A stretch of DNA of 64,000 nucleotides from an uncultured Clostridium sp. (GCA_948469315.1 CAOKLQ010000007.1:32477-96476); one strand, 5' to 3'. Positions 37,180-47,904 are shown, counted from the stretch's first letter. A program made the numbers and translations. The notes: generated by a model from the letters alone, not told the origin.

Positions 37180-38716
37180 ATGTTAGAAAAATCTAAAAAA
37201 TATTTAAGTTTAGCCTATAATAAAATTAATTTTATTATAGAATTTATATTTTCTATAATATTAGCACATAATTTATTTAAGATATTGTATTATAGCAAAT
37301 ATACAGATTTTACATTTAAAAAAAGCACAGCTTTTTTTGTAATTTCTTTAATTATAATATTAATAATTATTATACATAACTTAATAAAAAATAAAAATAA
37401 ACTTGAGAAGATATTTGTTTCAATAGTAATTCCTATTGGAATGCTATATTTAGCGTTTGTAATGCCAAATGTAGTACCTGATGAAAGTTCACATATAGTA
37501 AGAGCATATGATGTTTCAAAAGGAAATATTATAAGTCCAATTAGTGAAGATGGAGACAGCAAGATACAACTTCCTAAACATTATACAAAAGCAGATAATG
37601 ATACATATGAGAAATTATATAAATTAATGCATGAAGAAACTAATTACTATGATTGCGAAGACAAATATACTGGTGCACAATCATATATGGCGACAATTTA
37701 TGTTCCATCAAGTATTATATTTTTTATTGCAAGAAAGTTAAGTTTAAATTTTTTTGTTGCTATTTTTCTTGCTAGAATGCTTAATTTTATAATTTTTATA
37801 ATATGTGGTTATTATGCAATAAAATTAATACCATTTGGAAAACTAGTTATGTTTGTATATATGCTAACTCCAATGATTCTACAACAAGCAGCATCAATAT
37901 CAGCTGACTCTATAACTAATTCATTTGTATTACTTTTTATAGGATATAGTATATATTTATTTAAAAATAATGAAAAACTCACTACAAAAAAGAAAATTTT
38001 ATATTATTTAATATGTATTGTTTTAGGTACTGCAAAATATGTGTATTTCCCTATTGTTGGAATATCTTTAATTGCAATAGGTAGTAAGAATATTGAGAAA
38101 AAAGATAAAACAAAAGTAATAATTACAAGTATAGTACGGAGTTTTATTTTTAGCTATTGTATCATATTTAATATCAACAAATTATGTTGATACAAGAGAT
38201 GCTATAATTAAGAAAAATGTAAATCCTAATGAGCAATTACAATTTATTGTGAATAATCCTATTAAATATATAGGAAATATATTTTTGACTTTATATGAAA
38301 GAATAAATTTTTATATAAAAACATTTTTAGGAGAAAATTTAGGAGCATTAAATATAACAGTAAGAGAAGTTGATATATGGATAATAGGAATACTTATTTT
38401 ATTTGCACCATTTTTGGAGAAAAATGAAAAAATGCTTAATAAAAAAGAAAAACTATTATTAATTTGTATAAATATATGTGTTATAATATTGGTTTTAACA
38501 GGATTATATATGGGATGGACACCAGTTGGAGCAGATATAATAGAGGGAGTTCAAGGAAGATATTTTATCCCAGTATTAATATTACCATTATTATGTTTAA
38601 TAAATACTAAAAAGTTTTTAGAGTGTAAAAATACAAAATTAATTTATGTGATATTAACAATAATGGTAAATATATCAGCAATACAATCTGTTATAAATTA
38701 TTTTTTAAAAATCTAA
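37180..38716 (+). CDS. DUF2142 polytopic membrane protein, +1 shift at CGG
   Basis: A membrane protein of about 511 residues once the two frames are joined. The external loop has PDESSHIVRAYDVSKGN, the hallmark of DUF2142, a family linked to glycopolymer assembly with a GT-C-like fold. The first frame ends shortly after codon 320, a CGG at 38137-38139. Skipping C38137 gives ITSIVGVLFLAIVSYLIS, an intact transmembrane helix, and continues to YFIPVLILPLLCL, the expected late helix of the family. The break lies in the middle of a membrane segment, so two separate proteins are unlikely. Confidence 0.88.
38137..38140 (+). other. Recoding site 4 (CGGA) in the DUF2142 gene
   Basis: In-frame CGG after GTA (Val319). 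A +1 shift reads GGA as Gly and restores a continuous transmembrane helix. Without it the frame ends at TGA 17 codons later. Confidence 0.82.
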
Positions 38717-38799
38717 AAATTATTGGAAAATATAAACATTGAAAATGTTATAAAAATAATTTAATATAATTATAGATATTAGATAAAAGAGGGAAAGAA

Positions 38800-41700
38800 A
38801 TGAAAATAAAAAAGATAATTTGTGTATTTTTATTATTTATATTGATGATAAACTTATTATTTCCAACAATATATGCTATAAGTCAAGATAATATAATAAA
38901 GGAAAATAATAGTAGTATAGAAGATGAAATGAATTCAGATGATGAAAAAGAAAATGAAGATAATAGTGAAGATGACAATAAACAAGATAACCAAATAGAA
39001 GATAAAGATGAAGAAAATAAAACACAACAAGATCAAATACAAAACAATGATATTAAAGACAAAGATAATGAACAAATAGAATCTGATTTACAACAAGTAC
39101 AATCACCAGTAGATATAAATAAGAATAATCAAATAGATAATACAGATCAAGTAAACTTAATGAGTTCTAGTGGAAAAGTAAATTATAGTACACATATACA
39201 AAATGTAGGATGGCAAAATTGGAAAAGTGATGGACAAATGTCTGGTACATCTGGATTAGGATATAGACTAGAATCTATACAAATTAAATTAGATAATGTT
39301 CCAGCAGATGCAGGAATAAAATATAAAGTTCATATACAAAACTTAGGATGGCAAAATTGGAAGAAAAATGGAGAGCAAGCAGGAACAACAGGTCTAGGAT
39401 ATAGATTAGAGGCAATTCAAATAGAATTAGAAAATATGGATCAATATACAATAATGTATAGGACACATGTACAAAATGTAGGATGGCAAGAATGGGTATA
39501 TGATGGAGATATATCAGGAACATCAGGAAAAGGATATAGATTAGAAGCAATAGAAATAAAAATAGTTAACAAAAAACAAAAACCTATGTATATTGCATAT
39601 AACTCACATATTCAAAATGAAGGATGGGAACCAGATGGTAGTGTAAGATTTGGAGAAACATCAGGTTCAATTGGAAAATTTCAAAGACTAGAAGCTATAA
39701 AAGTAAATTTAGTTAATGTACCAAAAGATGCAAAAATAAAATACCAAGTACATATACAAAACATAGGTTGGCAAGAGTGGAAAGAAGATGGCCAAATGGC
39801 TGGAACATCAGGGTTAGGATATAGATTAGAAGCAATAAAAATACAATTAGAAAATTTTCCAAACTATTCAGTAATGTATAGGACTCATGTTCAAGGAGTA
39901 GGCTGGCAAAATTGGATGTATGATGGGCAAATAGCTGGAACAACAGGATTAGGATATAGACTAGAAGGAATTCAAATAAAATTAGTTCCAAAAGTTGATA
40001 AAGGAATTATGGGAATTGAATCTCCTAATAATAATGCAGATATTAACAGTAATAAAATAGATTTAATTGGATGGTGTATGTCAAACACAAAACAAGATTC
40101 AATAAAAATAAAAGTTGATGATAATCTAATTAATCCAAATATAATAAGAAAGCATAGAGTGGATGTACTAAATAATATACCAGGATATGGTGGGTTAGAA
40201 ATGAACCCAAATACAGGATTTGAAACACAATTAGATTTAACAAATTATGCAGATGGGAAGCATAAAATAAAAACAGAGCTGTATTCAGAAAATGGAAAAT
40301 TATTAGATACAAAAGAAGTTACTATTAATTTAGATAGAACTATGAGAATAATGTATCAAACTCATGTACAAAATATAGGATGGCAAAATTGGGTAAAAAA
40401 TAATGAATTAGCAGGGACAACAGGAGAATTTTTAAGAATAGAAGCACTAAAAATACAAACAATTAATGTTCCAGAAAATATACAATTACAATATAATGCA
40501 CATGTACAAAATATAGGATGGCAAGGTTGGAAGCAAAATGGACAAATAGCAGGAACAATAGGAGAGGGCCTAAGAATAGAAGCACTAAAAATAAGACTTA
40601 TTGACAAGAACACAAATCAAGAAGTTGATAATATTTCAGTAGAATATCAGACACATGTTCAAGGAATAGGCTGGCAAAGTTCAAAAGTAGATGGTGAAGA
40701 AGCAGGGACAATAGGAAAAGGTTTTAGAATAGAAGCACTAAAAATAAGATTATCTAATGTAAAGCTACCAAGAGGAAAAATTGATATAGAATCACCACAA
40801 AGAACTGTATTTACTGGAAGTTCTATTTCAATTAAAGGTTGGTGTATGTCAACACAATCAAGTCAAGATGTAATAGAAGTATATATAGATGGAAATAAAA
40901 CTAGTTTAACAGTCAATAGGACACCTAGACAAGATGTTATAAAAAATGTTACATTTTATGGAGATGGAAGTGTAAATCCAACTCCAGGATATGACTTTAC
41001 ACTTAACTTAAATAATATAAGTGCAGGAAGTCACCAAATAAAAATAAACCTATATTCAAAAAATAAAGCAAGACTATTAGATACAATAACAAAACAAATA
41101 CAAGTAGTAAAAGACATATATTGGGGAGTTGATGTTTCAGCCCATCAAAAAAATATTAACTGGAGTGCAGTAAAAAACGAAGGAACAAATTATGCAATAA
41201 TAAGAATAGGTTGGGTAGGAAATGTTTCAAATAAAAAAGATGACTTTTTTGAAGCTAATTACAATTCTTGCAAAAAAAATGGAATTCCATTTGGAATATA
41301 TGTTTATAGTTATTCAACAAGTGTAGAATCTGCAAGAAATGAAGCATATACAGTATTAAATTGGCTAAATGGAAGACATATAGATTTACCTATATTCTGG
41401 GATGTAGAAGATCCATCACAAGCCCAATTAGATAAAGATACACTAACTGCAATGGCAGACACATTTGGATCAATTATTCAAAATGCAGGATATAAAGCAG
41501 GAATATATTCAAGTAAAAACTGGTTAACTAATAAATTGGATATGAGTTATTTAGAGACAAAATATGATGTTTGGGTCGCACAATATTATCATGAATGTAC
41601 ATATAATGGTAGATATGACATATGGCAATATTCAAGTGAAGGTAGATTGTCAGGAATAAATGGAAATGTAGATAGTAACTGGTTTTATAAAAGATATTAA
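38800..41700 (+). CDS. Secreted GH25 lysozyme with nine ChW repeats
   Basis: A 966-residue exported muramidase. It has a signal peptide (1-27), an acidic Asp/Glu/Asn/Gln linker (about 30-120), six ChW repeats (126-400), a beta-rich spacer, three more ChW repeats (515-656), a second spacer and a GH25 domain from about 771 to the end. GH25 features are WGVDVSAHQ at its start and the catalytic acidic residues in FWDVEDP near 867. GH25 enzymes cut the MurNAc-GlcNAc bond of peptidoglycan. The repeats and spacers match those of the ChW-M14 peptidase at 15.1 kb, so the two probably bind the same envelope component. Confidence 0.93.
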   Translation: MKIKKIICVFLLFILMINLLFPTIYAISQDNIIKENNSSIEDEMNSDDEKENEDNSEDDNKQDNQIEDKDEENKTQQDQIQNNDIKDKDNEQIESDLQQVQSPVDINKNNQIDNTDQVNLMSSSGKVNYSTHIQNVGWQNWKSDGQMSGTSGLGYRLESIQIKLDNVPADAGIKYKVHIQNLGWQNWKKNGEQAGTTGLGYRLEAIQIELENMDQYTIMYRTHVQNVGWQEWVYDGDISGTSGKGYRLEAIEIKIVNKKQKPMYIAYNSHIQNEGWEPDGSVRFGETSGSIGKFQRLEAIKVNLVNVPKDAKIKYQVHIQNIGWQEWKEDGQMAGTSGLGYRLEAIKIQLENFPNYSVMYRTHVQGVGWQNWMYDGQIAGTTGLGYRLEGIQIKLVPKVDKGIMGIESPNNNADINSNKIDLIGWCMSNTKQDSIKIKVDDNLINPNIIRKHRVDVLNNIPGYGGLEMNPNTGFETQLDLTNYADGKHKIKTELYSENGKLLDTKEVTINLDRTMRIMYQTHVQNIGWQNWVKNNELAGTTGEFLRIEALKIQTINVPENIQLQYNAHVQNIGWQGWKQNGQIAGTIGEGLRIEALKIRLIDKNTNQEVDNISVEYQTHVQGIGWQSSKVDGEEAGTIGKGFRIEALKIRLSNVKLPRGKIDIESPQRTVFTGSSISIKGWCMSTQSSQDVIEVYIDGNKTSLTVNRTPRQDVIKNVTFYGDGSVNPTPGYDFTLNLNNISAGSHQIKINLYSKNKARLLDTITKQIQVVKDIYWGVDVSAHQKNINWSAVKNEGTNYAIIRIGWVGNVSNKKDDFFEANYNSCKKNGIPFGIYVYSYSTSVESARNEAYTVLNWLNGRHIDLPIFWDVEDPSQAQLDKDTLTAMADTFGSIIQNAGYKAGIYSSKNWLTNKLDMSYLETKYDVWVAQYYHECTYNGRYDIWQYSSEGRLSGINGNVDSNWFYKRY

Positions 41701-41718
41701 TAATTTTTGTTTTTTATA

Positions 41719-41748
41719 AAAAGTAAGCCAATAGGTTTACTTTTTTAT
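41719..41748 (+). terminator. Terminator after the GH25 gene
   Basis: AAGTAAGCC (41721-41729) pairs with GGTTTACTT (41734-41742), followed by a T run. Confidence 0.85.
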
Positions 41749-41805
41749 TTTTTAATGATATTGTATATAAAATTAATTTTAATTTAAGTTTTTTGAGGTA
41801 AGAAA

Positions 41806-42258
41806 ATGGAAAAGATAATTCAATTATATAAAAGATATGAAGAAGTAATAAATTATTTAGTTATGGGAGGATTAGCAACAGTAGTAAATTTAGCTGTCAA
41901 ATATGCCTTATTATTTACTATGTTAGATGCAAGCAATTCTACTCAGTTGCAAGTAGCAGTTATAGTTTCCTGGATTGTAGCATGTTTATTTGCATATATA
42001 ACAAATCGTATTGTAGTATTTAAGAGTAAATCGAAAAACATATTAAAAGAATTTATTTACTTTGTAGGAGCAAGGGTATTTACATTAGTATTAGAAATGT
42101 TAATCATGTTTATATTTGTAACAAAGTTTAAATTAAATAGTGACTTGTGGGTTATTATATGGTCATTAGTTGCACAAATTGTAGTAATTGTGGTAAACTA
42201 TATATTAAGTAAACTAATAATATTTAAAAAGAAGGGAAATAAAAATGAAAAAAATTAG
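41806..42258 (+). CDS. GtrA-family membrane protein
   Basis: A 150-residue protein with four transmembrane helices and the family pattern NYLVMGGLATVVNLAVKY at the start, then AYITNRIVVFKSK. GtrA proteins help flip undecaprenyl-phosphate-linked sugars. The gene overlaps the following GtrB-like transferase gene by 14 bases, the usual partner arrangement. Confidence 0.9.
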   Translation: MEKIIQLYKRYEEVINYLVMGGLATVVNLAVKYALLFTMLDASNSTQLQVAVIVSWIVACLFAYITNRIVVFKSKSKNILKEFIYFVGARVFTLVLEMLIMFIFVTKFKLNSDLWVIIWSLVAQIVVIVVNYILSKLIIFKKKGNKNEKN

Positions 42259-43189
42259 TATAATAGTTCCAGCATATAATGAAGAAGAATCTTTACCATA
42301 TTTAGAAAAAAGATTAGTTACACTAATGAATAATATAAAAGATTATGAATTTGAAATATTATTTGTAAATGATGGAAGCAAAGATAAAACACTAGAAATA
42401 ATAAAAAATATAAGAAAAAAAGATGAAAGATTTTCATATGTTAACTTTTCAAGAAACTTTGGAAAAGAAGTTGCAATGATAGCAGGATTAGATTATGCAA
42501 CAGGAGATGCAGTAATATTAATAGATGCTGACTTACAAGATCCACCAGAATTAATTCCAGAATTAATTAAATATTGGGAACAAGGATATGATGATGTATA
42601 TGCAAGAAGAAGTTCAAGAAAAGGTGAAACATTTGTTAAAAAGTTCACATCAAAAATGTACTACAAAGTATTACAAAGTCTAACGAAAGTCGAAATACAA
42701 AAAGATACAGGAGATTTTAGACTATTAGATAGAAGATGTGTAAATGCCTTAAAAAAATTAAGAGAATCACAAAGAAATTCAAAAAGTATGTTTAGTTGGA
42801 TTGGCTACAACAAAAAAGAAGTACTATATGATAGAGACCCTAGAGTTGCAGGAAAAACAAAATGGAATTACAAAAAACTAGTAGATCTAGCAATAGATGG
42901 AATAACATCATTTACAACATCACCACTTAGAATATCTACATATTTAGCAATACCAACATTTTTAGCATTAATAATATATTTTATATATGTAGTAGCAAAA
43001 TGCGTTTTTCTAAATATATTTGTACAAGCTTATCAAGCTATAATAATACTAATACTATTTTTCTCTGGAATACAAATAATGTTATTTGGAATTATAGGAG
43101 AATATTTAGGACGAATATTTAATGAAACAAAAAATAGACCATTATATTTTGTAGATGAATATAATGAGCAAAAAGAGATGAATGAATAA
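42245..43189 (+). CDS. GtrB-like undecaprenyl-phosphate glycosyltransferase
   Basis: A 314-residue GT2 with two C-terminal transmembrane helices. Motifs are ISIIVPAYNEEESLPYLEK, VNDGSKDKT, the metal site IDADLQDPP, and GDFRLLDRR. It loads glucose or a similar sugar onto undecaprenyl phosphate for transfer outside the membrane. The conserved GEYLGRIFNE near the end uses a CGA codon for Arg (43114), showing that CGA is still read as Arg here. AAGAAGGGAA precedes the ATG. Confidence 0.93.
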   Translation: MKKISIIVPAYNEEESLPYLEKRLVTLMNNIKDYEFEILFVNDGSKDKTLEIIKNIRKKDERFSYVNFSRNFGKEVAMIAGLDYATGDAVILIDADLQDPPELIPELIKYWEQGYDDVYARRSSRKGETFVKKFTSKMYYKVLQSLTKVEIQKDTGDFRLLDRRCVNALKKLRESQRNSKSMFSWIGYNKKEVLYDRDPRVAGKTKWNYKKLVDLAIDGITSFTTSPLRISTYLAIPTFLALIIYFIYVVAKCVFLNIFVQAYQAIIILILFFSGIQIMLFGIIGEYLGRIFNETKNRPLYFVDEYNEQKEMNE

Positions 43190-43206
43190 ATTAATTATTA
43201 ATATAA

Positions 43207-43243
43207 ATTAGAGCAAGAATAAATTCTTGTTCTAATATTTTAT
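43207..43243 (+). terminator. Terminator after gtrAB
   Basis: ATTAGAGCAAGAA pairs with TTCTTGTTCTAAT around an AT loop, followed by ATTTTAT. Confidence 0.75.
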
Positions 43244-43261
43244 AAAAATATTATAATTTAC

Positions 43262-43290
43262 TTGTACTTTTTTTTATTAAATGATATTAT
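43262..43290 (+). promoter_or_regulatory. Promoter of the rfb operon
   Basis: TTGTAC (43262-43267), 17 bases, TATTAT (43285-43290). The spacer shares TTTTTTTTATTAAATG with the ruvB promoter at 46.85 kb. Confidence 0.65.
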
Positions 43291-43322
43291 TTTACAAGAA
43301 ATAATGAAAAGGAGTAGAGTAT

Positions 43323-44165
43323 ATGAAGATATTAATAACTGGTAGTAATGGAATGCTTGCAAAATCAGTAAAAAATAGGTTTAATAAAGAGGAACTTATA
43401 TGTACAAATGTTGAAGACTTAGATATTACAAATAAAGAAAAGGTAATTAAATTTATAGAAGAAATAAAACCTAATTATATAATAAATTGTGCTGCTTATA
43501 CAGATGCAGATAAAGCAGAAGAAAATAAAGAAGTTGCAGAAAAAATAAATAGTATTGGTCCTAAAAATTTAGCAATAGCTGCTAATAATGTAGATGCAAC
43601 ATTAATACATATAAGTACAGATTATGTATTTGGTGGAGAAAAAGATGTAAAAGAAGATTATAAAGAAGATGATGAGAAAAAAACTACTATGGTTTATGGA
43701 ATTACAAAATTAAAAGGTGAAGAAAATATATTAGATAATACAAATAAATATTATATTTTTAGAACAGCTTGGCTTTATGGAGAAGGAAAGAATTTCGTAA
43801 GAACAATGCTAAAACTTGGAAAAGAAAATGAAGAAGTAAAAGTTGTTAGTGATCAACATGGAAGCCCTACATATGCAGTAGATCTAGTAGATATAATTGC
43901 ACAAGCAATAGAAAAGAAGATACCATATGGAATTTACCATGCTACAAATTTAGGATATACTACTTGGTATGAGTTTACAAAAGATATATTTGAGATTGCT
44001 AATATAAAATGTAAAGTACAACCAGTTACAACAGAGGAATTTCCAAGAACTGCAAAAAGGCCTAAAAATTCACAATTATCAAAAGAAAAATTATTATCAC
44101 AAGGTATCGTAATTCCAGAATATAAGGATGCTTTAAAAAGATATTTAAAACAAGAATTAAACTAA
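43323..44165 (+). CDS. rfbD: dTDP-4-dehydrorhamnose reductase
   Basis: A 280-residue short-chain dehydrogenase that carries out the last step of dTDP-L-rhamnose synthesis. It has the NAD(P) site [10 protein letters not shown], the catalytic region STDYVFGG with the later YGITKLKGE (Tyr-x3-Lys), and the family C-terminus [12 protein letters not shown]. It is the first gene of the rfbDACB operon; GGAGTAG precedes its ATG. Confidence 0.95.
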   Translation: MKILITGSNGMLAKSVKNRFNKEELICTNVEDLDITNKEKVIKFIEEIKPNYIINCAAYTDADKAEENKEVAEKINSIGPKNLAIAANNVDATLIHISTDYVFGGEKDVKEDYKEDDEKKTTMVYGITKLKGEENILDNTNKYYIFRTAWLYGEGKNFVRTMLKLGKENEEVKVVSDQHGSPTYAVDLVDIIAQAIEKKIPYGIYHATNLGYTTWYEFTKDIFEIANIKCKVQPVTTEEFPRTAKRPKNSQLSKEKLLSQGIVIPEYKDALKRYLKQELN

Positions 44166-44206
44166 TTGTCAATAGAAAGTACTTTTTGACAACTAAGGAG
44201 GAAAAA

Positions 44207-45097
44207 ATGAAAAATAGAAAAGGAATCATCTTAGCAGGAGGAAGTGGAACAAGGCTATATCCTCTAACACTAGCAATATCAAAACAAATGATGCCAGTAT
44301 ATGATAAACCAATGATATATTACCCATTATCAGTCCTAATGCAAGCAAATATAAAAGATATATTAATAATCACAACACCAAAAGATAATGAAACATTTAA
44401 AACATTATTAGGTGATGGAAGCCAATGGGGAATGCATTTTGAATACAAAATTCAGGAAAAGCCAAATGGATTAGCAGAAGCTTTTATAATAGGTGAAGAC
44501 TTCATAGGCGAAGATAATGTGGCAATGATTTTAGGAGACAATATGTTTTATGGAGAGCATTTAGTAGAAAAACTAAAAAATGCCACTAATAGAGAAAATG
44601 AATCAACAATATTTGGTTACTATGTAAAAGACCCAACAGCATATGGTGTTGTTGAAATAGATAAACAAGGAGTTGCAATTTCGATAGAAGAAAAACCACA
44701 AAATCCAAAATCAAACTATGCAGTACCAGGATTATATTTCTATACAAACGATTGTATTCAAATTGCAAAAAATGTGAAACCATCAGCAAGAGGAGAAATA
44801 GAAATAACATCAATAAATGAACAATACATGAAAATGGGAAAACTAAAAGTTGAAAAATTAGGTAGAGGAATGACATGGTTTGATACAGGAACACATGAAG
44901 CTCTACTAGAAACAGCAAGTTTTGTACAAACAATAGAAAAAAGACAAGGTCTTCAAATATGTTCACCAGATGAAATAGCCTACAAAAATGGATGGATAAC
45001 ATCAGATAAATTATCTAATCTAGCAGATAAATACATAAAAACCGAATACGGAAGATATCTAAAAGATTTATCACAAAATAAATTTGGTGAAGAATAA
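44207..45097 (+). CDS. rfbA: Glucose-1-phosphate thymidylyltransferase
   Basis: A 296-residue nucleotidyltransferase making dTDP-glucose. It has the signature [40 protein letters not shown] and [19 protein letters not shown] lies just before the ATG at 44207; the in-frame ATG at 44186 lies before that site. A short inverted repeat (TTGTCAA/TTGACAA, 44166-44192) separates it from rfbD. Confidence 0.96.
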   Translation: MKNRKGIILAGGSGTRLYPLTLAISKQMMPVYDKPMIYYPLSVLMQANIKDILIITTPKDNETFKTLLGDGSQWGMHFEYKIQEKPNGLAEAFIIGEDFIGEDNVAMILGDNMFYGEHLVEKLKNATNRENESTIFGYYVKDPTAYGVVEIDKQGVAISIEEKPQNPKSNYAVPGLYFYTNDCIQIAKNVKPSARGEIEITSINEQYMKMGKLKVEKLGRGMTWFDTGTHEALLETASFVQTIEKRQGLQICSPDEIAYKNGWITSDKLSNLADKYIKTEYGRYLKDLSQNKFGEE

Positions 45098-45124
45098 AAT
45101 TTAAAAAAGATAGGAGAAAAACAA

Positions 45125-45706
45125 ATGAGCAAATTAAAAAAAATAGAAACATCCATAGAAGGTGTATATATAATAGAACCAACAGTCTTTGGAGATGAAA
45201 GAGGCTATTTTATGGAGACATATAACAAAGCAGACTTTCAAGAACTAGGATTAAATTATGAATTTGTGCAAGACAACCAATCAATGTCAAAAAAAGGAGT
45301 ATTAAGAGGACTACATTTTCAAAAAGAACATACACAAGCAAAATTAGTAAGATGTATCAAAGGAGAAGTATTTGATGTAGCAGTAGACTTAAGACCAGGA
45401 AGTAAAACATATGGAAAATGGGAAGGAATAATTTTAACACAGGAAAATAAAAAAATGTTCATGGTACCAAGAGGATTTGCACATGGATTTTTAGTATTAT
45501 CAGATGAAGCACAATTCACGTACAAAATAGACAACATATATGATCCAGCATCAGAAGGAGGGTTAGCTTGGAATGATCCAGATGTAGCTATAGACTGGCC
45601 AATGGGAAATATGAAAATAGGTGATTTATTAACATCAGACAAAGACAGAAAATGGCCATCATTAAAAGAATTAAAACAAACAGATTTATTTAAAAATTTA
45701 GATTAA
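45125..45706 (+). CDS. rfbC: dTDP-4-dehydrorhamnose 3,5-epimerase
   Basis: A 193-residue cupin epimerase. It has VFGDERGYFMETYN, QDNQSMSKKGVLRGLHFQ with the catalytic His, VAVDLRPGSKTYGKW, and FMVPRGFAHGFLVLSD. AGGAGAAA precedes the ATG. It is followed by a 115-base gap with a GTAGGG-like repeat before rfbB. Confidence 0.96.
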   Translation: MSKLKKIETSIEGVYIIEPTVFGDERGYFMETYNKADFQELGLNYEFVQDNQSMSKKGVLRGLHFQKEHTQAKLVRCIKGEVFDVAVDLRPGSKTYGKWEGIILTQENKKMFMVPRGFAHGFLVLSDEAQFTYKIDNIYDPASEGGLAWNDPDVAIDWPMGNMKIGDLLTSDKDRKWPSLKELKQTDLFKNLD

Positions 45707-45737
45707 TAAATTGGAATCAAACAAATCAATGTGAAAT

Positions 45738-45766
45738 ATTGTAGAGGTTGGTCTTGACCAGTCTGG
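45738..45766 (+). repeat. GTAGGG-type palindromic repeat, divergent copy 4
   Basis: TATTGTAGAGGTTGGTC facing GACCAGTCTGG. The head and palindromic layout are shared with the other copies, but the sequence is more diverged, so membership is tentative. Confidence 0.4.
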
Positions 45767-45821
45767 TAAAAAACATACACAAAGATATATAAAATCTAAT
45801 AATAAAAAAGGAGAAAATAAA

Positions 45822-46790
45822 ATGACCAATAACATATTAATAACAGGAGCAGCAGGATTTATAGGAGCAAATTTTGCACAATATTTTGTAGAAAAACATC
45901 CAGATTATAAAGCCATCGTAGTAGATAAATTAACATATGCAGGAAATTTAGAAAACCTAAAAAAAGTAGAAGATAAGATAACATTTATTAAAGCAGACAT
46001 ATGTGATTTCGAAAAGATGAAAGAAATATTTGAAAAATATGATATAAATGGAGTAATACATTTTGCAGCAGAATCACATGTTGATAATAGTATAAAAAAT
46101 CCATTTGTATTTACATATACAAATGTAATAGGAACACATACTATTTTAGAGACAGCAAAACAAAAATGGGGAGAGGAAAGCCAAAATAAATTTGTACATA
46201 TATCAACAGATGAAGTATATGGTTCATTAGGAGAAGATGGTTATTTTACAGAAGAATCTCCAATTAAGCCAAGCAGTCCATATTCATCATCAAAAGCAAG
46301 TTCAGATTTAATAGCACTAGCATATAAAGAAACATATAAAATGAATATAAATGTAACAAACTGTTCAAATAATTATGGTCCATATCAACACAATGAAAAA
46401 TTAATACCACATATGATAAAACTTGCTATTAATAACCAAAAACTACCAGTTTATGGAGAAGGACTAAATATAAGAGATTGGCTATATGTAGAAGATCATT
46501 GTGAAGCAATCGATTTAGTTTTCCATAAAGGAATAACTGGACAAAGATATAATATAGGTGGACATAATGAAAAAAGAAATATAGATATAGTTAAATTAAT
46601 TTTACAAAGATTAGGAAAATCAGAAGATCTAATTGAACATGTAGCTGATAGAAAAGGACATGACTATAGATATGCAATAGACCCTACAAAAATAAAAAAT
46701 GAATTAGGATGGGAACCTAAAACTAAATTTGAAGATGGAATAATAAAAACAATAGATTGGTATATAGAAAATCCTGAATGGTTAAAGTAA
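45822..46790 (+). CDS. rfbB: dTDP-glucose 4,6-dehydratase
   Basis: A 322-residue extended SDR enzyme. It has the NAD site TGAAGFIGANFAQYF, DKLTYAGNLENL, HFAAESHVDNSI, STDEVYGSLGE, YSSSKASSDL (Tyr-x3-Lys) and NNYGPYQHNEKLIP. It completes the dTDP-L-rhamnose set with rfbD, rfbA and rfbC, so L-rhamnose is expected in the surface polymer. AAAGGAG precedes the ATG. Confidence 0.96.
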   Translation: MTNNILITGAAGFIGANFAQYFVEKHPDYKAIVVDKLTYAGNLENLKKVEDKITFIKADICDFEKMKEIFEKYDINGVIHFAAESHVDNSIKNPFVFTYTNVIGTHTILETAKQKWGEESQNKFVHISTDEVYGSLGEDGYFTEESPIKPSSPYSSSKASSDLIALAYKETYKMNINVTNCSNNYGPYQHNEKLIPHMIKLAINNQKLPVYGEGLNIRDWLYVEDHCEAIDLVFHKGITGQRYNIGGHNEKRNIDIVKLILQRLGKSEDLIEHVADRKGHDYRYAIDPTKIKNELGWEPKTKFEDGIIKTIDWYIENPEWLK

Positions 46791-46803
46791 AATATAAATA
46801 GAA

Positions 46804-46853
46804 AATACAATAAAATCAGATAATTTAGAGGTGATTTTATTGTATTTTTTTTT
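46804..46853 (+). terminator. Terminator of the rfb operon
   Basis: A perfect 15-base stem, AATACAATAAAATCA (46804-46818) with TGATTTTATTGTATT (46832-46846), followed by a long T run. The 3' arm contains the -35 box of the ruvB promoter. Confidence 0.9.
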
Positions 46854-46868
46854 ATTAAATGGTATTAT
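46840..46868 (+). promoter_or_regulatory. ruvB promoter embedded in the rfb terminator
   Basis: TTGTAT (46840-46845), 17 bases mostly T, TATTAT (46863-46868). The -35 lies in the terminator stem and the spacer is its T run. Confidence 0.6.
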
Positions 46869-46901
46869 ATAAAAAATAAAAAACTAACAAAAGGTGATAA
46901 A

Positions 46902-47904
46902 ATGGACGATATTATAAATCCTAATTTAGAAAATAATGAAGAAGAAATATTAGAAAAATCAATAAGACCACAAAATTTATCAGAATATATAGGTCAAACA
47001 AAAGTTAAAGAAAATATGAAGATATATATTGAAGCTGCTAAAAAAAGAGCAGAGCCTTTAGACCATGTTTTATTATATGGTCCTCCAGGGCTTGGAAAAA
47101 CAACATTATCAAATATTATATCAAATGAAATGGAATCAAACATAAAAGTAACATCAGGACCAGCAATAGAAAAAGCAGGAGATCTAGCATCTATACTTAC
47201 AAATTTATCTGAATTTGATGTTTTATTTATAGATGAAATACATAGATTAAATAAAAATGTAGAAGAAATTTTATACCCAGCTTTAGAAGACTATACATTA
47301 GATATAATGATAGGAAAAGGACCAACAGCAAGATCAATTAGAATAGATCTGCCTAGATTTACATTAATTGGAGCAACAACAAAAGCAGGATCACTTACAA
47401 CTCCACTTAGAGATAGATTTGGAATAGTAGAAAGACTAGAACTATACAGCATAGAAGAACTAACAACAATAGTAAAAAGAACAAGTAAAATATTAGAAAT
47501 AGAAATAGAAGAAATTGCAGCAAATGAAATTGCAAGACGCTCAAGAGGAACACCAAGAATAGCAAATAGAATTTTAAAAAGAGTAAGAGACTATGCACTA
47601 GTTTTAGGAGATGGAAAAATAAACCTAAAAATTGCAAAACATGCACTAAATAAACTAGAAATAGATGAGCTAGGCTTAGATCAAACAGATAGAAATGTGC
47701 TTCAAACAATAATAGAAGGATACAAGCGGAGGTCCAGTAGGAATAGAATCGCTAGCTGCCTCTACAGGAGAAGAAATAGACACAATAGAAGATGTATATG
47801 AGCCATATTTAATGCAAATAGGCTTTATTTCCAGAACTCCAAGAGGAAGAATAGCACTTCCAAAAGCATATGAACATTTAGGTTATAATTACGAGGAAAA
47901 ATAA
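46902..47904 (+). CDS. ruvB: Holliday junction helicase RuvB, +1 shift at CGG
   Basis: The AAA+ motor of RuvAB branch migration. It has [18 protein letters not shown], Walker [11 protein letters not shown], Walker [11 protein letters not shown] and [18 protein letters not shown]. Codon 276 is CGG (47727-47729). Skipping C47727 gives [14 protein letters not shown], the conserved GGPVG entry to the winged-helix DNA-binding domain, and ends with [16 protein letters not shown] at the usual 333 residues. Without the shift a 299-residue product would have a random basic tail and no winged helix. The TAA stop overlaps the next ATG (TAATG). RuvA is not in this window. Confidence 0.96.
47727..47730 (+). 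other. Recoding site 5 (CGGA) in ruvB
   Basis: In-frame CGG after AAG (Lys275). A +1 shift reads GGA as the first Gly of conserved GGPVG. This is the site with the longest unshifted extension (24 codons to TAA-free stop near 47801). Confidence 0.87.
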
